Notes: generated by a model from the letters alone, not told the origin. DNA of 59,217 nucleotides from Mycobacterium sp. (GCA_019236925.1 JAFAID010000174.1:1-59217), one strand, 5' to 3'. Positions 19,493 to 28,035 are shown, counted from the stretch's first letter. Program-made: numbers and translations.

Positions 19493-21330
19493 GCGGGCAT
19501 CTCCAGGCGAAGACCCTCCAGCAGGCCCGGCACCGTATTGGCGACATCTGTTGCGGTGATCGTCACGAGCTCCTCGTCGGTGAATTCACCGGTTTGGGCA
19601 TGTTCGCTGTGGTCCAACCGGAATTCCCGCTCCTCTTCGGACTTTTCGACGACGTTGCGGACGAACCGGCCGTTGCCCGCAATGTCCAGGCCGCGGCGCT
19701 CCACCCCCGCGGTGTCGGGTTTGGTGATGCTGGCCAGGTGGGCGAACAACCCTTCCAGGTCGTTCAGCGCCGGCTGCTCGAACGCGCTGTCGCGCCGTTT
19801 CGCCATGAAGTTCGCAATCTCGATCAACTCGGCCGGCTGGTAGGACGGGAAGTCGATGGTGCGCGTGAACCGCGACCGCAAACCTTGGTTGGTGTCGAGG
19901 AACCGATCCAGGTCGGCGCGGTAGCCGGCGATGATGACCACCAGTCGATCGCGGTCGTTCTCCATCCGCGCCAGCAGGGTGTCGATAGCCACCAGACCGA
20001 AGTCGTTCTTCGCGCCGGTGGCCACCAGGGCATAGGCCTCGTCGAGGAACAGCACACCGTCCAATGCGCTGTCGATGATCGCGTTGGTCTTGGCCTCGGT
20101 TTCCCCGATGTGCTGACCGATCAAATCGGCGCGGTGCACCTCTTTGATGTTCTCCTTCTTCAACAGGCCCAGCCCGCAGTAGATTTTGGCGACGACGCGG
20201 GCGATGGTGGTTTTGCCGGTTCCGGGCGGCCCGGTAAAGACGAGGTGGTGGGTGCGCTGCGCGACCTCCAGGCCCCGCGCCTTGCGCACCAATTCCATTG
20301 CGACCGCACTCTTGAGCCGCGCCACCTGATCCTTGACCTTCTCCAGGCCGATGAACTCACCCAGCTCGCGCTCTGCCTCGGCTAGCAGCATGGCCTTGCG
20401 CTCCTGAGCTCCGGGGTCGACGAAATCGCCGGGCTTGGGCTCGGTGGCCGGGTCCCACGGATCGATGCGCGCGTCGATGCGGTCGGCAGTGGTGGGCACG
20501 ATCCCGAAGCTGGTATCGGTCAGCGCCTCTGCGACCTGGGCGTTCTCCGGGTTCGCGGCATAGAGGTCCTGCAACACCTCGCGGGCGGTGTCCTCGTCGT
20601 CGTCGGCACGCAGCGCCAGCGCCTTGGCCAGCCCGCCGTCCACCGCCGCGACGGCGATCGGCCCCTCCGGCTCCTCGAGATAGGACAACGCCGCTGCAGA
20701 CATCCCCAACCGCGCCAGCGCGATCCCCAGGGCGATCTTGGCGGCGTGCGCGAAGTGCTCGTCCAGACCGGAGTCGTTGACGATCGGTGACAGCAGCTTG
20801 ACCACATCCGCCCAGCGCTCAGCCCGGTACTGGATGGTGGCCGCGACCCAGCGGGCCTCCCGTGAGCTCGGTCGACGCTGGCTGACGTCGATGACCAGTT
20901 TGTGCGCCTCGGCGAATTGCCCTTCGCCTGCCAGCGCCGCGGCGTACGCGAGGTGAAAGTGGTCGGGTTCGGTCGCGCGGAAGCGTAAATAGAGGCCGCT
21001 GTCGTAGTAGAAACCCAGGGCACCCGGCGTGAGCTCCACTTGGCGCTGCAATACCCCCGCGCCCGCCGCCGTGTGCGAAATCGCTTTCAGCACACGGGTA
21101 GACGCGTCGCCTGCGGCGGCCAGCCCGACCCAGGCGTCGCATTGCTCATTGGCGATACGGCTGAGCGCCGTGAAGCCGGATCGGGCTGCGGCCAGGTCTG
21201 CTGGACGCTTGCGGTCATAGACAGTCAGGCCAAGTGCCCGGCAGCAGGTCGCGAATCGGCTCGTGACGTCGTCATCCACCCGGGCGGTCGTCGGCCGTGT
21301 TGCGATCATGCCGGTGTCAGCGGTTTCCAC
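19489..21330 (-). CDS. eccA3: ESX-3 cytosolic AAA+ ATPase EccA3
   Basis: This 613-residue CbxX/CfxQ-type AAA+ protein has a TPR-like N-terminal half (about 1-280). The ATPase domain has Walker A GPPGTGKTT, Walker B VLFLDEAYAL, sensor VVIIAGYRADLDRF and arginine finger LRSRFTRTIDF. EccA is thought to strip chaperones such as EspG from substrates. It is the first gene of the operon. Other ATGs exist at residue 8, so the exact start is uncertain. Its promoter region carries the metal-regulator boxes listed separately. Confidence 0.94.
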   Translation of the reverse strand: METADTGMIATRPTTARVDDDVTSRFATCCRALGLTVYDRKRPADLAAARSGFTALSRIANEQCDAWVGLAAAGDASTRVLKAISHTAAGAGVLQRQVELTPGALGFYYDSGLYLRFRATEPDHFHLAYAAALAGEGQFAEAHKLVIDVSQRRPSSREARWVAATIQYRAERWADVVKLLSPIVNDSGLDEHFAHAAKIALGIALARLGMSAAALSYLEEPEGPIAVAAVDGGLAKALALRADDDEDTAREVLQDLYAANPENAQVAEALTDTSFGIVPTTADRIDARIDPWDPATEPKPGDFVDPGAQERKAMLLAEAERELGEFIGLEKVKDQVARLKSAVAMELVRKARGLEVAQRTHHLVFTGPPGTGKTTIARVVAKIYCGLGLLKKENIKEVHRADLIGQHIGETEAKTNAIIDSALDGVLFLDEAYALVATGAKNDFGLVAIDTLLARMENDRDRLVVIIAGYRADLDRFLDTNQGLRSRFTRTIDFPSYQPAELIEIANFMAKRRDSAFEQPALNDLEGLFAHLASITKPDTAGVERRGLDIAGNGRFVRNVVEKSEEEREFRLDHSEHAQTGEFTDEELVTITATDVANTVPGLLEGLRLEMPA

Positions 21331-21365
21331 GCCTCCGTCTCCCCTTTGGACATAGTGTTGCCTAA

Positions 21366-21387
21366 GCTAACTTCGGCCGAAGTTAGC
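21366..21387. promoter_or_regulatory. Perfect 22-base palindrome ahead of eccA3
   Basis: GCTAACTTCGG and its exact complement abut without spacer, 36-57 bases upstream of eccA3. It contains IdeR half-site-like GCTAA sequences on both arms and overlaps the adjacent IdeR-like box, so it may extend the iron operator. Confidence 0.5.
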
Positions 21388-21401
21388 ATTGCATAAGCTA
21401 A
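21383..21401. promoter_or_regulatory. IdeR (iron-box) operator of the ESX-3 operon
   Basis: TTAGCATTGCATAAGCTAA is a 19-base dyad resembling the IdeR consensus TTAGGTTAGGCTAACCTAA. It is close to the box I recall in front of M. tuberculosis Rv0282. IdeR with Fe2+ would repress the operon; iron starvation would induce it. Confidence 0.65.
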
Positions 21402-21563
21402 GTGTCGAGACTAGGGCTCCGATGGATTCATGCATATCGTTCGCGACAACGCGGGGCGTCAACCACCGCACTTCAGCCTGCATAACCGCCCCCTTCGGCA
21501 GCCGCCCGGACGCTGGCGGGACGCAGCGGTCTCCGCCGGCGTCGCCGCGGTCGCACAGCACCT

Positions 21564-21584
21564 TAATGAAAATGGGTGTCATTA
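21564..21584. promoter_or_regulatory. Zur (FurB) box candidate for the ESX-3 operon
   Basis: TAATGA and TCATTA form a perfect inverted repeat around a 9-base centre whose left half (AAAAT run) fits the mycobacterial Zur consensus of the TAATGAAAA type. It is about 235 bases upstream of eccA3 and 27 bases beyond the end of the methyltransferase gene, implying a long 5' leader. Zinc repression of ESX-3 is known in M. tuberculosis. Confidence 0.6.
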
Positions 21585-21610
21585 GCAGGTGACTGTACGG
21601 CATGAGCGTC

Positions 21611-22516
21611 TCACCGTTTGACGGCCCTCATCAATGTGTTGCGGGCGACCATCGGTCCGGCCTCGATATCGGGTCCGGGAACCGGCCGGCCCACCTCGCG
21701 CAGGTAGTCGGCCAACGGCGTCGGCTCCGCTGTCCAGCCGTGCTCACCGAACCACTGGTCGGCCGGCGCGTGCCGCTCGTTGTAGACCAGCTGGAAGAAC
21801 ACCCGCTGGTCGCCCTCGGCGACGGCCGCCTTCTCTTCCTCTACCGCGGCCGCATAGTCGTCGGACGACATCGGCGCGCCATCTTCCACGGCGACGTGAC
21901 TGGCCGGGGCGGCCAGCGCGTCGATTCCCGTGAACAACTGCTCCTCGGCAGCGGCGGGGAGGTAGATCAACAGACCTTCGGCGATCCAGGCTGACGACTT
22001 GGCAGCGTCAAACCCGCTGTCCCGCAACGCTTGCGGCCAGTCTTCACGTAGGTCGATGGCGACCTCACGGCGCTCGGCGTTGGGATTCGCTCCCTGCTCG
22101 GTGAGCACCTCACGCTTGAAATCGAGAACCTGCGGACGGTCCAGCTCGAAGATCGTCGTCTGGTCGGGCCAGGGCAGCCGGTAGGCGCGGGAGTCCAAAC
22201 CCGCGGCCAGGATGACGACCTGTCTGACACCCGCATCGGCGGCCTGCCGGAAGTAGTTGTCGAAATACTTGGTGCGGGCACCTTGGAAGTTGACGAAATG
22301 CTCACCCCAATCGGGCGTTTTCAGTTGATGTTCGGGTACCTTGCCGTCCAGCACGTCGGCCGCGTTGCCTCCCACCGCACGGCAGAACACTTCGGCAAAC
22401 GGGTCGATGACCAACGGGTCTGGCTTTTGCGCCTCCAATGCTCGAGCGGTCGCCACGAATAACGCGGTCGAACCGACACTTGTTGTGATGTCCCAGTTGT
22501 CGTTATCAGTGCGCAC
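21611..22516 (-). CDS. SAM-dependent methyltransferase, Rv0281 / TIGR00027 family
   Basis: This 301-residue member of the mycobacterial family of putative S-adenosyl-methionine O-methyltransferases (LCMT-like fold) matches it throughout. [16 protein letters not shown] is the usual N-terminal block, [18 protein letters not shown] is the SAM site, and [12 protein letters not shown] and [17 protein letters not shown] are further family marks. Its substrate is unknown. It is transcribed in the same direction as the ESX-3 operon from upstream of it. A TACGACA/TGTCGTA palindrome lies 57 bases ahead of its start. Confidence 0.9.
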   Translation of the reverse strand: MRTDNDNWDITTSVGSTALFVATARALEAQKPDPLVIDPFAEVFCRAVGGNAADVLDGKVPEHQLKTPDWGEHFVNFQGARTKYFDNYFRQAADAGVRQVVILAAGLDSRAYRLPWPDQTTIFELDRPQVLDFKREVLTEQGANPNAERREVAIDLREDWPQALRDSGFDAAKSSAWIAEGLLIYLPAAAEEQLFTGIDALAAPASHVAVEDGAPMSSDDYAAAVEEEKAAVAEGDQRVFFQLVYNERHAPADQWFGEHGWTAEPTPLADYLREVGRPVPGPDIEAGPMVARNTLMRAVKR

Positions 22517-22572
22517 AGCAACCGACCCTACGCTCGCGTAAAAACCCGCTGTCCAGCCACGACGGCATTCAA

Positions 22573-22589
22573 TACGACACAGTGTCGTA
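22573..22589. promoter_or_regulatory. 17-base palindrome upstream of the methyltransferase, TetR-type operator candidate
   Basis: TACGACA-CAG-TGTCGTA is a perfect dyad, 57 bases before the methyltransferase start and 38 bases after the sigma-like gene. Size and shape suit a TetR-family dimer. The TetR gene at 22985 is a possible but unproven partner. Confidence 0.45.
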
Positions 22590-22626
22590 GAGCAAGACCC
22601 GATCCGGGTAGGGGGTATCCGCAGTC

Positions 22627-22860
22627 TCAGACGACGCGTAAATGTCGGCGCGTCATGTCGTCCTGCTTCCGAAGGTTTGCCCGCAACGCATGCAGCGCGC
22701 GGTGCAAATCGTGCTTGACGAGCTCGTCGTCGGTTCTGAATTCGGCAGCGATCTGCGTCGTCGTCTGCCCGAGGTAGTACGACCGGTAAATCACGGCGCG
22801 GTCCCAGTCAGACAGGCCCGCGACCGCATCTCTCACCAGATTCCGGTCCGACGGCATCAT
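22627..22860 (-). CDS. Orphan sigma-70 region 4-like protein
   Basis: From the ATG at 22860 there are 77 residues; the frame is open to 22947. [23 protein letters not shown] followed by [17 protein letters not shown] matches the helix-turn-helix of ECF sigma factors of the SigL type, but region 2 (core RNA polymerase binding) is absent. It could be an orphan DNA-binding regulator or the relic of an ECF sigma gene. It is divergent from tetR at 22985. The longer start would place the candidate operator inside the coding region, so I prefer the shorter one. Confidence 0.5.
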   Translation of the reverse strand: MMPSDRNLVRDAVAGLSDWDRAVIYRSYYLGQTTTQIAAEFRTDDELVKHDLHRALHALRANLRKQDDMTRRHLRVV

Positions 22861-22919
22861 CTCGACGACTCGCGACCAACCTTCCGGATACAACTTGCCC
22901 CAAGTTGTGTATGTTTTAT

Positions 22920-22938
22920 ACAACATATGCATAGTTGT
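22920..22938. promoter_or_regulatory. Dyad between the divergent sigma-like and tetR genes, candidate operator
   Basis: ACAACATATGCATAGTTGT has ACAAC/GTTGT arms around an AT-rich palindromic centre. Another ACAA/TTGT-type half lies just left at about 22904-22923. The stretch is AT-rich against the GC-rich background and 47 bases ahead of tetR, suggesting a shared, autoregulated promoter. Confidence 0.45.
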
Positions 22939-22984
22939 GTCAATCACGACATCGCCGGTCGATCTGTCATCTATGCTCGTAGCT

Positions 22985-23662
22985 ATGTCGGAGGCACCAA
23001 ACTTTCAGGCCGAGGTCCGGCAGCTGCTGCGCGACCGGGTCTTGGATGCGGCGTACACCCTTGTCTGTGCGGAGGGCTGGCAGGCGGTCAACATGTCGCG
23101 CATCGCGGCCACGGTGGGCATCAGTCGACAGGTGCTGTACAAGGAGTTCGGCGCCAAGCAGGCAGTGGGCGAAGCCCTGGTCCAACGGGAGACCGACCGT
23201 TTCATCACCGGGGTCATTTCGGCTATGCGGGGCCACCCCGACGACGTGGTCGCCGGTCTTGCGGCCGGCGCAGCCTTCACCTTGCGCGCCGCTGCCGACG
23301 ACGCCCTGGTCAACGCTAGTATGGCCCGTGCACGTGATGCGGAGGTTGGCCTGACGCCGCTCCTGACCACGGGACCGAAACCGATCTGGGCCGGTGCGAT
23401 GGATGCAATCGTGGCGGCCGTCCGAGAGTTCTACGATCTTCCGAGTTCCGTTGATCGGCAGTTGAGCTGGATCGTCGAAGTCGACGTCCGCTTGACGTTC
23501 AGCCATATGTGGCAGCCCATGAGCACAATCGACGATGCCGTGCAGCAGATCTACGCCACGCTGCGCGCGCTGTTCGAGGCCGCCGCCAACCACGAGAATG
23601 CGCAAGAGGGCCTGCCTCCAGAACCCGGCATCCCGGTTACACCAACGGCCGGCCGGCCTTGA
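22985..23662 (+). CDS. TetR family transcriptional regulator
   Basis: This 225-residue protein has an N-terminal helix-turn-helix (about 15-65) with RVLDAAYTLVCAEGWQAVNM, IAATVGISRQVLYKEFG and the trailing KQAVGEALVQRE typical of TetR. The C-terminal ligand domain has no recognised specificity. The ATG at 22985 gives the standard short lead-in; the open frame to 22895 crosses the putative operator. It probably represses itself and the divergent sigma-like gene. The 3' end overlaps a minus-strand gene relic. Confidence 0.85.
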   Translation: MSEAPNFQAEVRQLLRDRVLDAAYTLVCAEGWQAVNMSRIAATVGISRQVLYKEFGAKQAVGEALVQRETDRFITGVISAMRGHPDDVVAGLAAGAAFTLRAAADDALVNASMARARDAEVGLTPLLTTGPKPIWAGAMDAIVAAVREFYDLPSSVDRQLSWIVEVDVRLTFSHMWQPMSTIDDAVQQIYATLRALFEAAANHENAQEGLPPEPGIPVTPTAGRP

Positions 23663-23783
23663 TCCGTCGGTCCAGGTCCCACAGCAGCACGTTGAACGGG
23701 AAGCGCCGGACAAACCGTGGCAGCGCGTTGTTCAGGGTTCGCAGCACAGCGATCAACCGGTCGAACCGTCGCTGTTTGGCGCA
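23637..23783 (-). pseudogene. C-terminal relic of an unidentified gene
   Basis: Reading minus from about 23783 to the TAA at 23637, the frame gives RRFDRLIAVLRTLNNALPRF then VRRFPFNVLLWDLDRRIKAG and a stop. This looks like a true, still-intact protein C-terminus of about 45 residues with no start or N-terminus. I cannot name the family. The sequence changes abruptly at about 23783-23787 into a TetR gene on the opposite strand. From memory the M. tuberculosis neighbour of the equivalent TetR gene is the divergent Rv0276. Confidence 0.5.
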
Positions 23784-23786
23784 TTT

Positions 23787-24271
23787 GTCGGCAGTCCGGC
23801 CTGGCGGCCCGCTACTTCTACGAAAGCTTCACCGACAAGGACGAATTCGTCGCGGCGGTCTTCGACTGGGTGATTGCCGACCTGGCCGCCACGACTCAGG
23901 CCGCGGTGGCGGCCGCACCGCCGGACGAGCAGACCCGCGCCGGTATGGCCAACGTCGTCCGGACGATCGGCGGCGATCCCCGGGTGGGCCGGCTGCTGTT
24001 CAGCGCGCAGCTGGCCAACGCCGTGCTGGTGCGCAAGCGTGTCGAATCCACCGCGCTGTTCGCGATGCTCTCCGGCCGTCACGTCGAGAGCGCATTGCGG
24101 GTACCGGCGAACGACCGGATCAGGGCCGCCGCGCATTTCGTGGTCGGTGGGGTGGCACAGACGATCAGCGCCTGGCTGGCCGGTGAAGTGCGGCTCGATC
24201 CCGATCAGCTGATCGACCAGCTCACGTCACTCCTCGACGAGCTCGGCGACCCGAACCTGTACCGCGACTAG
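23787..24271 (+). pseudogene. TetR-family gene lacking its N-terminal part
   Basis: From about 23787 the frame reads CRQSGLAARYFYESFTDKDE, the recognition helix and helix 4 of a TetR protein, and continues to a normal C-terminus at 24271. The first ~35 residues and the promoter are missing. The open frame to 23717 does not supply a helix-turn-helix, because its codons belong to the opposite-strand relic. The position next to the glyoxalase gene matches Rv0275c beside Rv0274 from memory. It is non-functional as a DNA binder. Confidence 0.65.
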
Positions 24272-24843
24272 TGGGCGGCCGGGATGCGACGGTCGGCCGC
24301 TGTGCGCGGCACGGTCTGCGTATCAGTCGTCGTGAATTCCTTTGTCCAACAGGCAAACTCAAGCGTGATCCCGTCGGGGTCCTGAAAATAAAACGACCGC
24401 ACATAAACACCGGGATGCAGCGTGGCCGAGACCTGCCTCTCACTCTCGTCGTGATTGAGCACCGGGCCGACCCGTACGCCCTTGTCCTTGAGCCGCTGTC
24501 TATAGTCGTCGAACTTCTCGGCCGGGACGTGGAACGCCAAGTGGTTCATGGTGCTGACCGCGCTGGTGATCTCGCCGATGCCAGGGATGGCTGCCGGCGA
24601 AGAGAGGCCAGGTACCCGGTCGGGCGCGTCAGTGAACCAGAAGAACGCGACGCAATCACCGTTGCCGGCGTCGAAGAAAAAATGCTGTCCCGCGCCCCCG
24701 GGCAGATCGAGCGATTTGATCAACGGCATGCCCAGGACGTTGCTGTAGAAGTCCACTGTGCGGGCCATGTCCGCGCACACCAGCGCGACATGGTTGATCC
24801 CGCCAAGCTCGAACTCGGAGTTGGTGTTGTGCGGCTTGATCAT
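24268..24843 (-). CDS. Glyoxalase/bleomycin-resistance/extradiol dioxygenase fold protein (Rv0274-like)
   Basis: This 191-residue vicinal-oxygen-chelate protein has two beta-alpha-beta-beta-beta modules: GINHVALVCADMARTVDFYSNVLGMPL at the start, and MNHLAFHVPAEKFDDY with FYFQDPDGITLEFACW in the second. Potential metal ligands are the His residues in NHVAL and NHLAF and the Glu in LEFACW. The ATG at 24843 has a GGGAG site just upstream; the longer open frame crosses an operator-like palindrome. The substrate is unknown. It shares a 19-base promoter site with the tetR/fadE6 operon at 38.3 kb. Confidence 0.85.
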   Translation of the reverse strand: MIKPHNTNSEFELGGINHVALVCADMARTVDFYSNVLGMPLIKSLDLPGGAGQHFFFDAGNGDCVAFFWFTDAPDRVPGLSSPAAIPGIGEITSAVSTMNHLAFHVPAEKFDDYRQRLKDKGVRVGPVLNHDESERQVSATLHPGVYVRSFYFQDPDGITLEFACWTKEFTTTDTQTVPRTAADRRIPAAH

Positions 24844-24897
24844 CTCCCGGCTCCCGTCCGTCGGCAGTGCGCATCGCTGGTTCCGTGGCGGAGATCT

Positions 24898-24922
24898 GAA
24901 TCTGAACCTAACATCAGATTCA
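24898..24922. promoter_or_regulatory. Operator-like palindrome ahead of the glyoxalase gene
   Basis: GAATCTGA and TCAGATTC are perfect 8-base arms around ACCTAACA, 55-78 bases before the start. The 19 bases GAACCTAACATCAGATTCA (24904-24922) recur exactly at 38278-38296 ahead of a tetR gene. Confidence 0.6.
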
Positions 24923-25184
24923 AGATTTGGGCCACCGGTGACCAGGCAAAACATGCCCTCACCAGCGTAAACGACGTCACGACATACCCCGTTTTGTTTT
25001 ACCAGTGACCAGGCGCTTTTGGTTGGACACTGTAAGTCTGTGGCCAAAATGCGTCCAAACGCCGACACCGCCCCGACGCCGCGCCGAATTGATATCCATG
25101 CTCGCCAACCTCGACAAGAGCATGCGCGAAGTCACCAGTGGCGTGGCCCTCGATGAGGACGCGGCGAACGGCTCGAAGCGATGA

Positions 25185-25598
25185 GTGAGGGTCGTAAGCC
25201 GAACGGGTCATGGAAGCACCACGGGATGGTCGTTGCACAAAGGTGTGTCCAGTGTGGCGTTTAGTCGCGACGGGCACACCCTGGCCTCCGGCAGCGCCGA
25301 TAACACCATCCGGTTGTGGAACCTGACCGACCCGGCTCACCCGGCACCGTTGGGCCAGCCCCTGACCGGCCACAACAATTGGGTGTTCAGCGTGGCGTTT
25401 AGTCCCGACGGGCATACCCTGGCCTCCGGCAGCGCCGATCACACCATCCGGGTATGGCCCACTCCACTCGACGCCACCGTCGCGGCGCTCTGCTCGAAAC
25501 TCGCATCCAACATCACCCGCCAAGCCTGGCACGACTGGATATCGCCCACCATCGGCTACATCACCCTCTGCCCCAACCTGCCCGTCCCACAGAACTGA
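25185..25598 (+). pseudogene. C-terminal relic of a WD40-repeat protein
   Basis: Two WD40 repeats remain, GVSSVAFSRDGHTLASGSAD with NTIRLWNLTD and WVFSVAFSPDGHTLASGSAD with HTIRVW. They are followed by a tail (CSKLASNITRQAWHDWI, YITLCPNLP) typical of the C-terminus of large mycobacterial WD40 or nSTAND proteins. A functional propeller needs at least six or seven blades, so this is the 3' end of a long gene whose front is gone. The GTG at 25185 is only the first possible codon. It marks the left edge of the accessory region. Confidence 0.65.
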
Positions 25599-26048
25599 AC
25601 CAGGCTATATCTGCGACGTTGCAACGCTCGCGGTGGCGTGGACACAGTGCACGGAAGCCCGTCGGGTAGGCGCGGTGACTCAATTACCTAGCGAGAGTTC
25701 CCATCGGACACGGTCTATCGCCGCGATGACCGCCGGATCGTCGGGGTCGAGGCGCTCAGCCCGCTCAAACTGCCGGCGGGGTAGAAGTCGCATGGGCGGG
25801 GCCACCATTCGGTCGCCTTTGGAGAGTGGCAACAAGGGTGTATTAGTCGTACTTTTTTGAATGGAATTTCGAGGTCGCGCACAGCGATCAGCGTGTCTGC
25901 CCCTGCCTGCCCCAGCTGCCGCCGGCCCACCCGGCGTCCTACACCGAGGAGCGGCCATTTCGCATTCTTGCTCCGCTAGGCCAGGACCCGAAGGTGTGGA
26001 CTGAATGCCTGTTCGGAGTGGTGCAGCCGCACTCAAGCCGGCAGTTCG
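25599..26048. other. Gene-poor stretch with a possible minus-strand relic
   Basis: Nothing complete is visible. On the minus strand the last ~33 codons before a stop at 25680 read QFERAERLDPDDPAVIAAID then RVRWELSLGN, which looks like a genuine protein C-terminus, but no upstream domain fits. A T-run lies at about 25853. Confidence 0.35.
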
Positions 26049-26861
26049 TCAGTCGGGTTTGGGCACATTGGGATTGTCCTCAGACCACACCAACCCTGGC
26101 CTATCTTCGTAAGTCATCGTCAGGTATTTCTGTCCGTAAGTTTTCAGCTCGCGAATCAGTATGGTGTAGTTGAAGATTCGACCGGCCCACAACGACAAGT
26201 CGTTAGTTCCAATGGTTAATCCGGTCTGGACCATCAAGAGTTGCTCGCTGGCGAGTCGGAAGTGGGAATACGCCTCGAACGCCGACAGCAGATCGATCAA
26301 ATCAGTTGCGAGAAAGCTCGAAAAGCTGAGGATTCGGTCGATCCAGGAGCGGGTGCGCTGCATGTTGTCCACGATCAGAGTGAACACGGTGTGCGCTCCA
26401 ACGCCTTTCGTTCCGATGAACAGATTTCCTTCGACGGTGTTTGGGCCGATGATGCTGCACAGTTCTTTGATGTTCTCCCAGGTGTTTTCGCGATCGGGCG
26501 GTTCGATGCGCGCAGTCTTGTTGAGCGTGGTTATCAGTTGATCGGCTTGCGTCACAATGAGACCCACTAGGGGACCCACATGCCGATAGATGTTTTGTCG
26601 GTCGCGTCTTAGCGGGAGTCGGATATTCAGCAGGTAGAACGTGAATGCTCCTGCGTATGCGATAGCGAGGTCGTAGCACACCACGCCGAACGGTGGACCC
26701 CAGCTCACGAACGCCGGAATGTTGACAAGCCGGACGTGATGACTGACGGCATAGTCAACTGAGACAACGAGCAGCGCCCATAGCGATCTGTTGAGACGTT
26801 TCTCAGAGGTGCTCAGATACGCCAGCCGGTTCCATCTTCGATAGCGGTCGATCACGTTCAC
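26049..26861 (-). CDS. Membrane protein of unknown function, low GC
   Basis: The 270 residues start MNVIDRYRRWNRLAYLSTSE. Two or three hydrophobic segments lie in the first third (SLWALLVVSVDYAVS, VVCYDLAIAYAGAFTFYLLNI). A soluble region rich in Asn, Ile, Ser and Thr follows (NIKELCSIIGPNTVEGNLFI, YTILIRELKTYGQKYLTM). Codon use is visibly less GC-biased than the backbone, which suggests transfer. I do not recognise the family. It stands alone with about 180 bases of non-coding DNA upstream. Confidence 0.65.
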   Translation of the reverse strand: MNVIDRYRRWNRLAYLSTSEKRLNRSLWALLVVSVDYAVSHHVRLVNIPAFVSWGPPFGVVCYDLAIAYAGAFTFYLLNIRLPLRRDRQNIYRHVGPLVGLIVTQADQLITTLNKTARIEPPDRENTWENIKELCSIIGPNTVEGNLFIGTKGVGAHTVFTLIVDNMQRTRSWIDRILSFSSFLATDLIDLLSAFEAYSHFRLASEQLLMVQTGLTIGTNDLSLWAGRIFNYTILIRELKTYGQKYLTMTYEDRPGLVWSEDNPNVPKPD

Positions 26862-27040
26862 GTCGGTAATGTTGCCGTGGCTCTACGACGCGTTGACGGA
26901 GCAGCGTCGTGCTGGGCGTGAGCACACGCAGCGACGTGCGTAAACACAGAATGTAGATCCCACAATCGGTAACACTGGAGGCTGAGGCTGACGTGCTGCT
27001 GCTGGCGAGATATCGTCAAGACCTGTGGATGGGGTTTGTG

Positions 27041-27688
27041 TCAGGTGGCGTCTTTTTTAGCAGGGCGCCATGGAATCCTAAGCGCCGTAAGGACTTGCGA
27101 GATCAGGTGGACGGCGTGGTAGAGGATCACCACAGCAATGATCAGGGCCACCGTGGGATCGAGCCAGTACCAGTCGCTGGTAACCATGATGACCGCGCCA
27201 CTGGCGGCGAGGCCGGTGGCAGCCGCCGCGTCGGAGGCAAGATCGAGCGACACAGCCCTGAGGTTCAGGTCCTCCCCGGGGTCATGGCCGTCGCGGCCTG
27301 CCCGCACGATGACCGTGCAGAGCAGCATGGCTCCCGCGGCAACCGTGCTGACGATCAACACGGGTGCGCCGTGTACCTCGGCGGCGCCCGATGCTAATCG
27401 CCGGGTCGCGGCGGCCACCACGCCGATGTTGAGGGCCAGCAGCAATCCGGCGTTGACCAATGCCGCGATGTCGGTCGGGTTCGGGTGCCCGCTCAGGTGA
27501 TCGCTAACTGCTCGATGGGAGAGTCGGAGGGCGAATAACGACAGGCCGATCGCGGCGCCGTCGCCGAGGTAGTCAACCCCGGCAGCCAACACCCCCAACG
27601 AGTGCGCGGCTAGCCCGACGATCACCAGGGCCACGATGAGCAGCAGGTCAAGCAGCAACACCAGCGTCAGCCGCCGATCCTTCGACAT
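27041..27688 (-). CDS. Cation diffusion facilitator-like metal transporter (short form)
   Basis: The 215 residues carry five or six hydrophobic helices. Conserved acidic positions of CDF transporters are visible as AAGVDYLGDGAAIG (helix 2) and SLDLASDAAAATG (helix 5), each Asp-x3-Asp, the usual transmembrane Zn/Cd site. HPNPTDIAALVNAGLLL lies between. The cytoplasmic C-terminal domain of most CDF proteins is absent, which occurs in short CDFs. The start at 27688 (MSKDRRLTLV) is preferred over 27721. Metal specificity is unknown. Confidence 0.7.
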   Translation of the reverse strand: MSKDRRLTLVLLLDLLLIVALVIVGLAAHSLGVLAAGVDYLGDGAAIGLSLFALRLSHRAVSDHLSGHPNPTDIAALVNAGLLLALNIGVVAAATRRLASGAAEVHGAPVLIVSTVAAGAMLLCTVIVRAGRDGHDPGEDLNLRAVSLDLASDAAAATGLAASGAVIMVTSDWYWLDPTVALIIAVVILYHAVHLISQVLTALRIPWRPAKKDAT

Positions 27689-27854
27689 CTTCTTGATGAT
27701 AGAACCAGCCAGGCGCCGCAAAGCCTGGTTGTGGTGGCGTGGAAATCAGCCACCGGCGATTCGGTTGCGCGGACGATCCGATGGCTTGACGCGTAACGCC
27801 GGAATCCGGTCCGGGTGCTGGTACGGGCGCGGGATTGGCCGCCCGTCAACCTGA

Positions 27855-28035
27855 ATCGGCGCTGTCGCCGAGCTCGGCGAGGGCCTGGTCGTCGGTGCGT
27901 GGGATGCCGATGGTGTGATCGAGGCGTTGGAGCTGCCGGGGGAGGGCTTCGTGCTCGCGGTGCACTGGCATCCGGAGGAGAGTCTGGACGACCTGCGATT
28001 GTTCTCGGCGATTGTGGAGGCGGCGCGGTCCCCAG
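27855..28035 (+). pseudogene. C-terminal relic of a class I glutamine amidotransferase (peptidase C26)
   Basis: The frame reads VAELGEGLVVGAWDADGVIE and then LPGEGFVLAVHWHPEESLDD, the C-terminal part of gamma-glutamyl-GABA hydrolase-like enzymes including the HPE catalytic His/Glu. The N-terminal two thirds, with the nucleophile Cys, are missing; a stop lies just upstream at 27852. The frame runs on past 28035 into unrelated sequence. Confidence 0.6.

Noticed and set aside
13971..21330. Many long plus-strand ORFs opposite eccC3, eccB3 and eccA3
   Set aside because: Their products are Arg/Gly/Asp/His-rich low-information sequences produced by GC-rich codon use on the other strand. None resembles a family.
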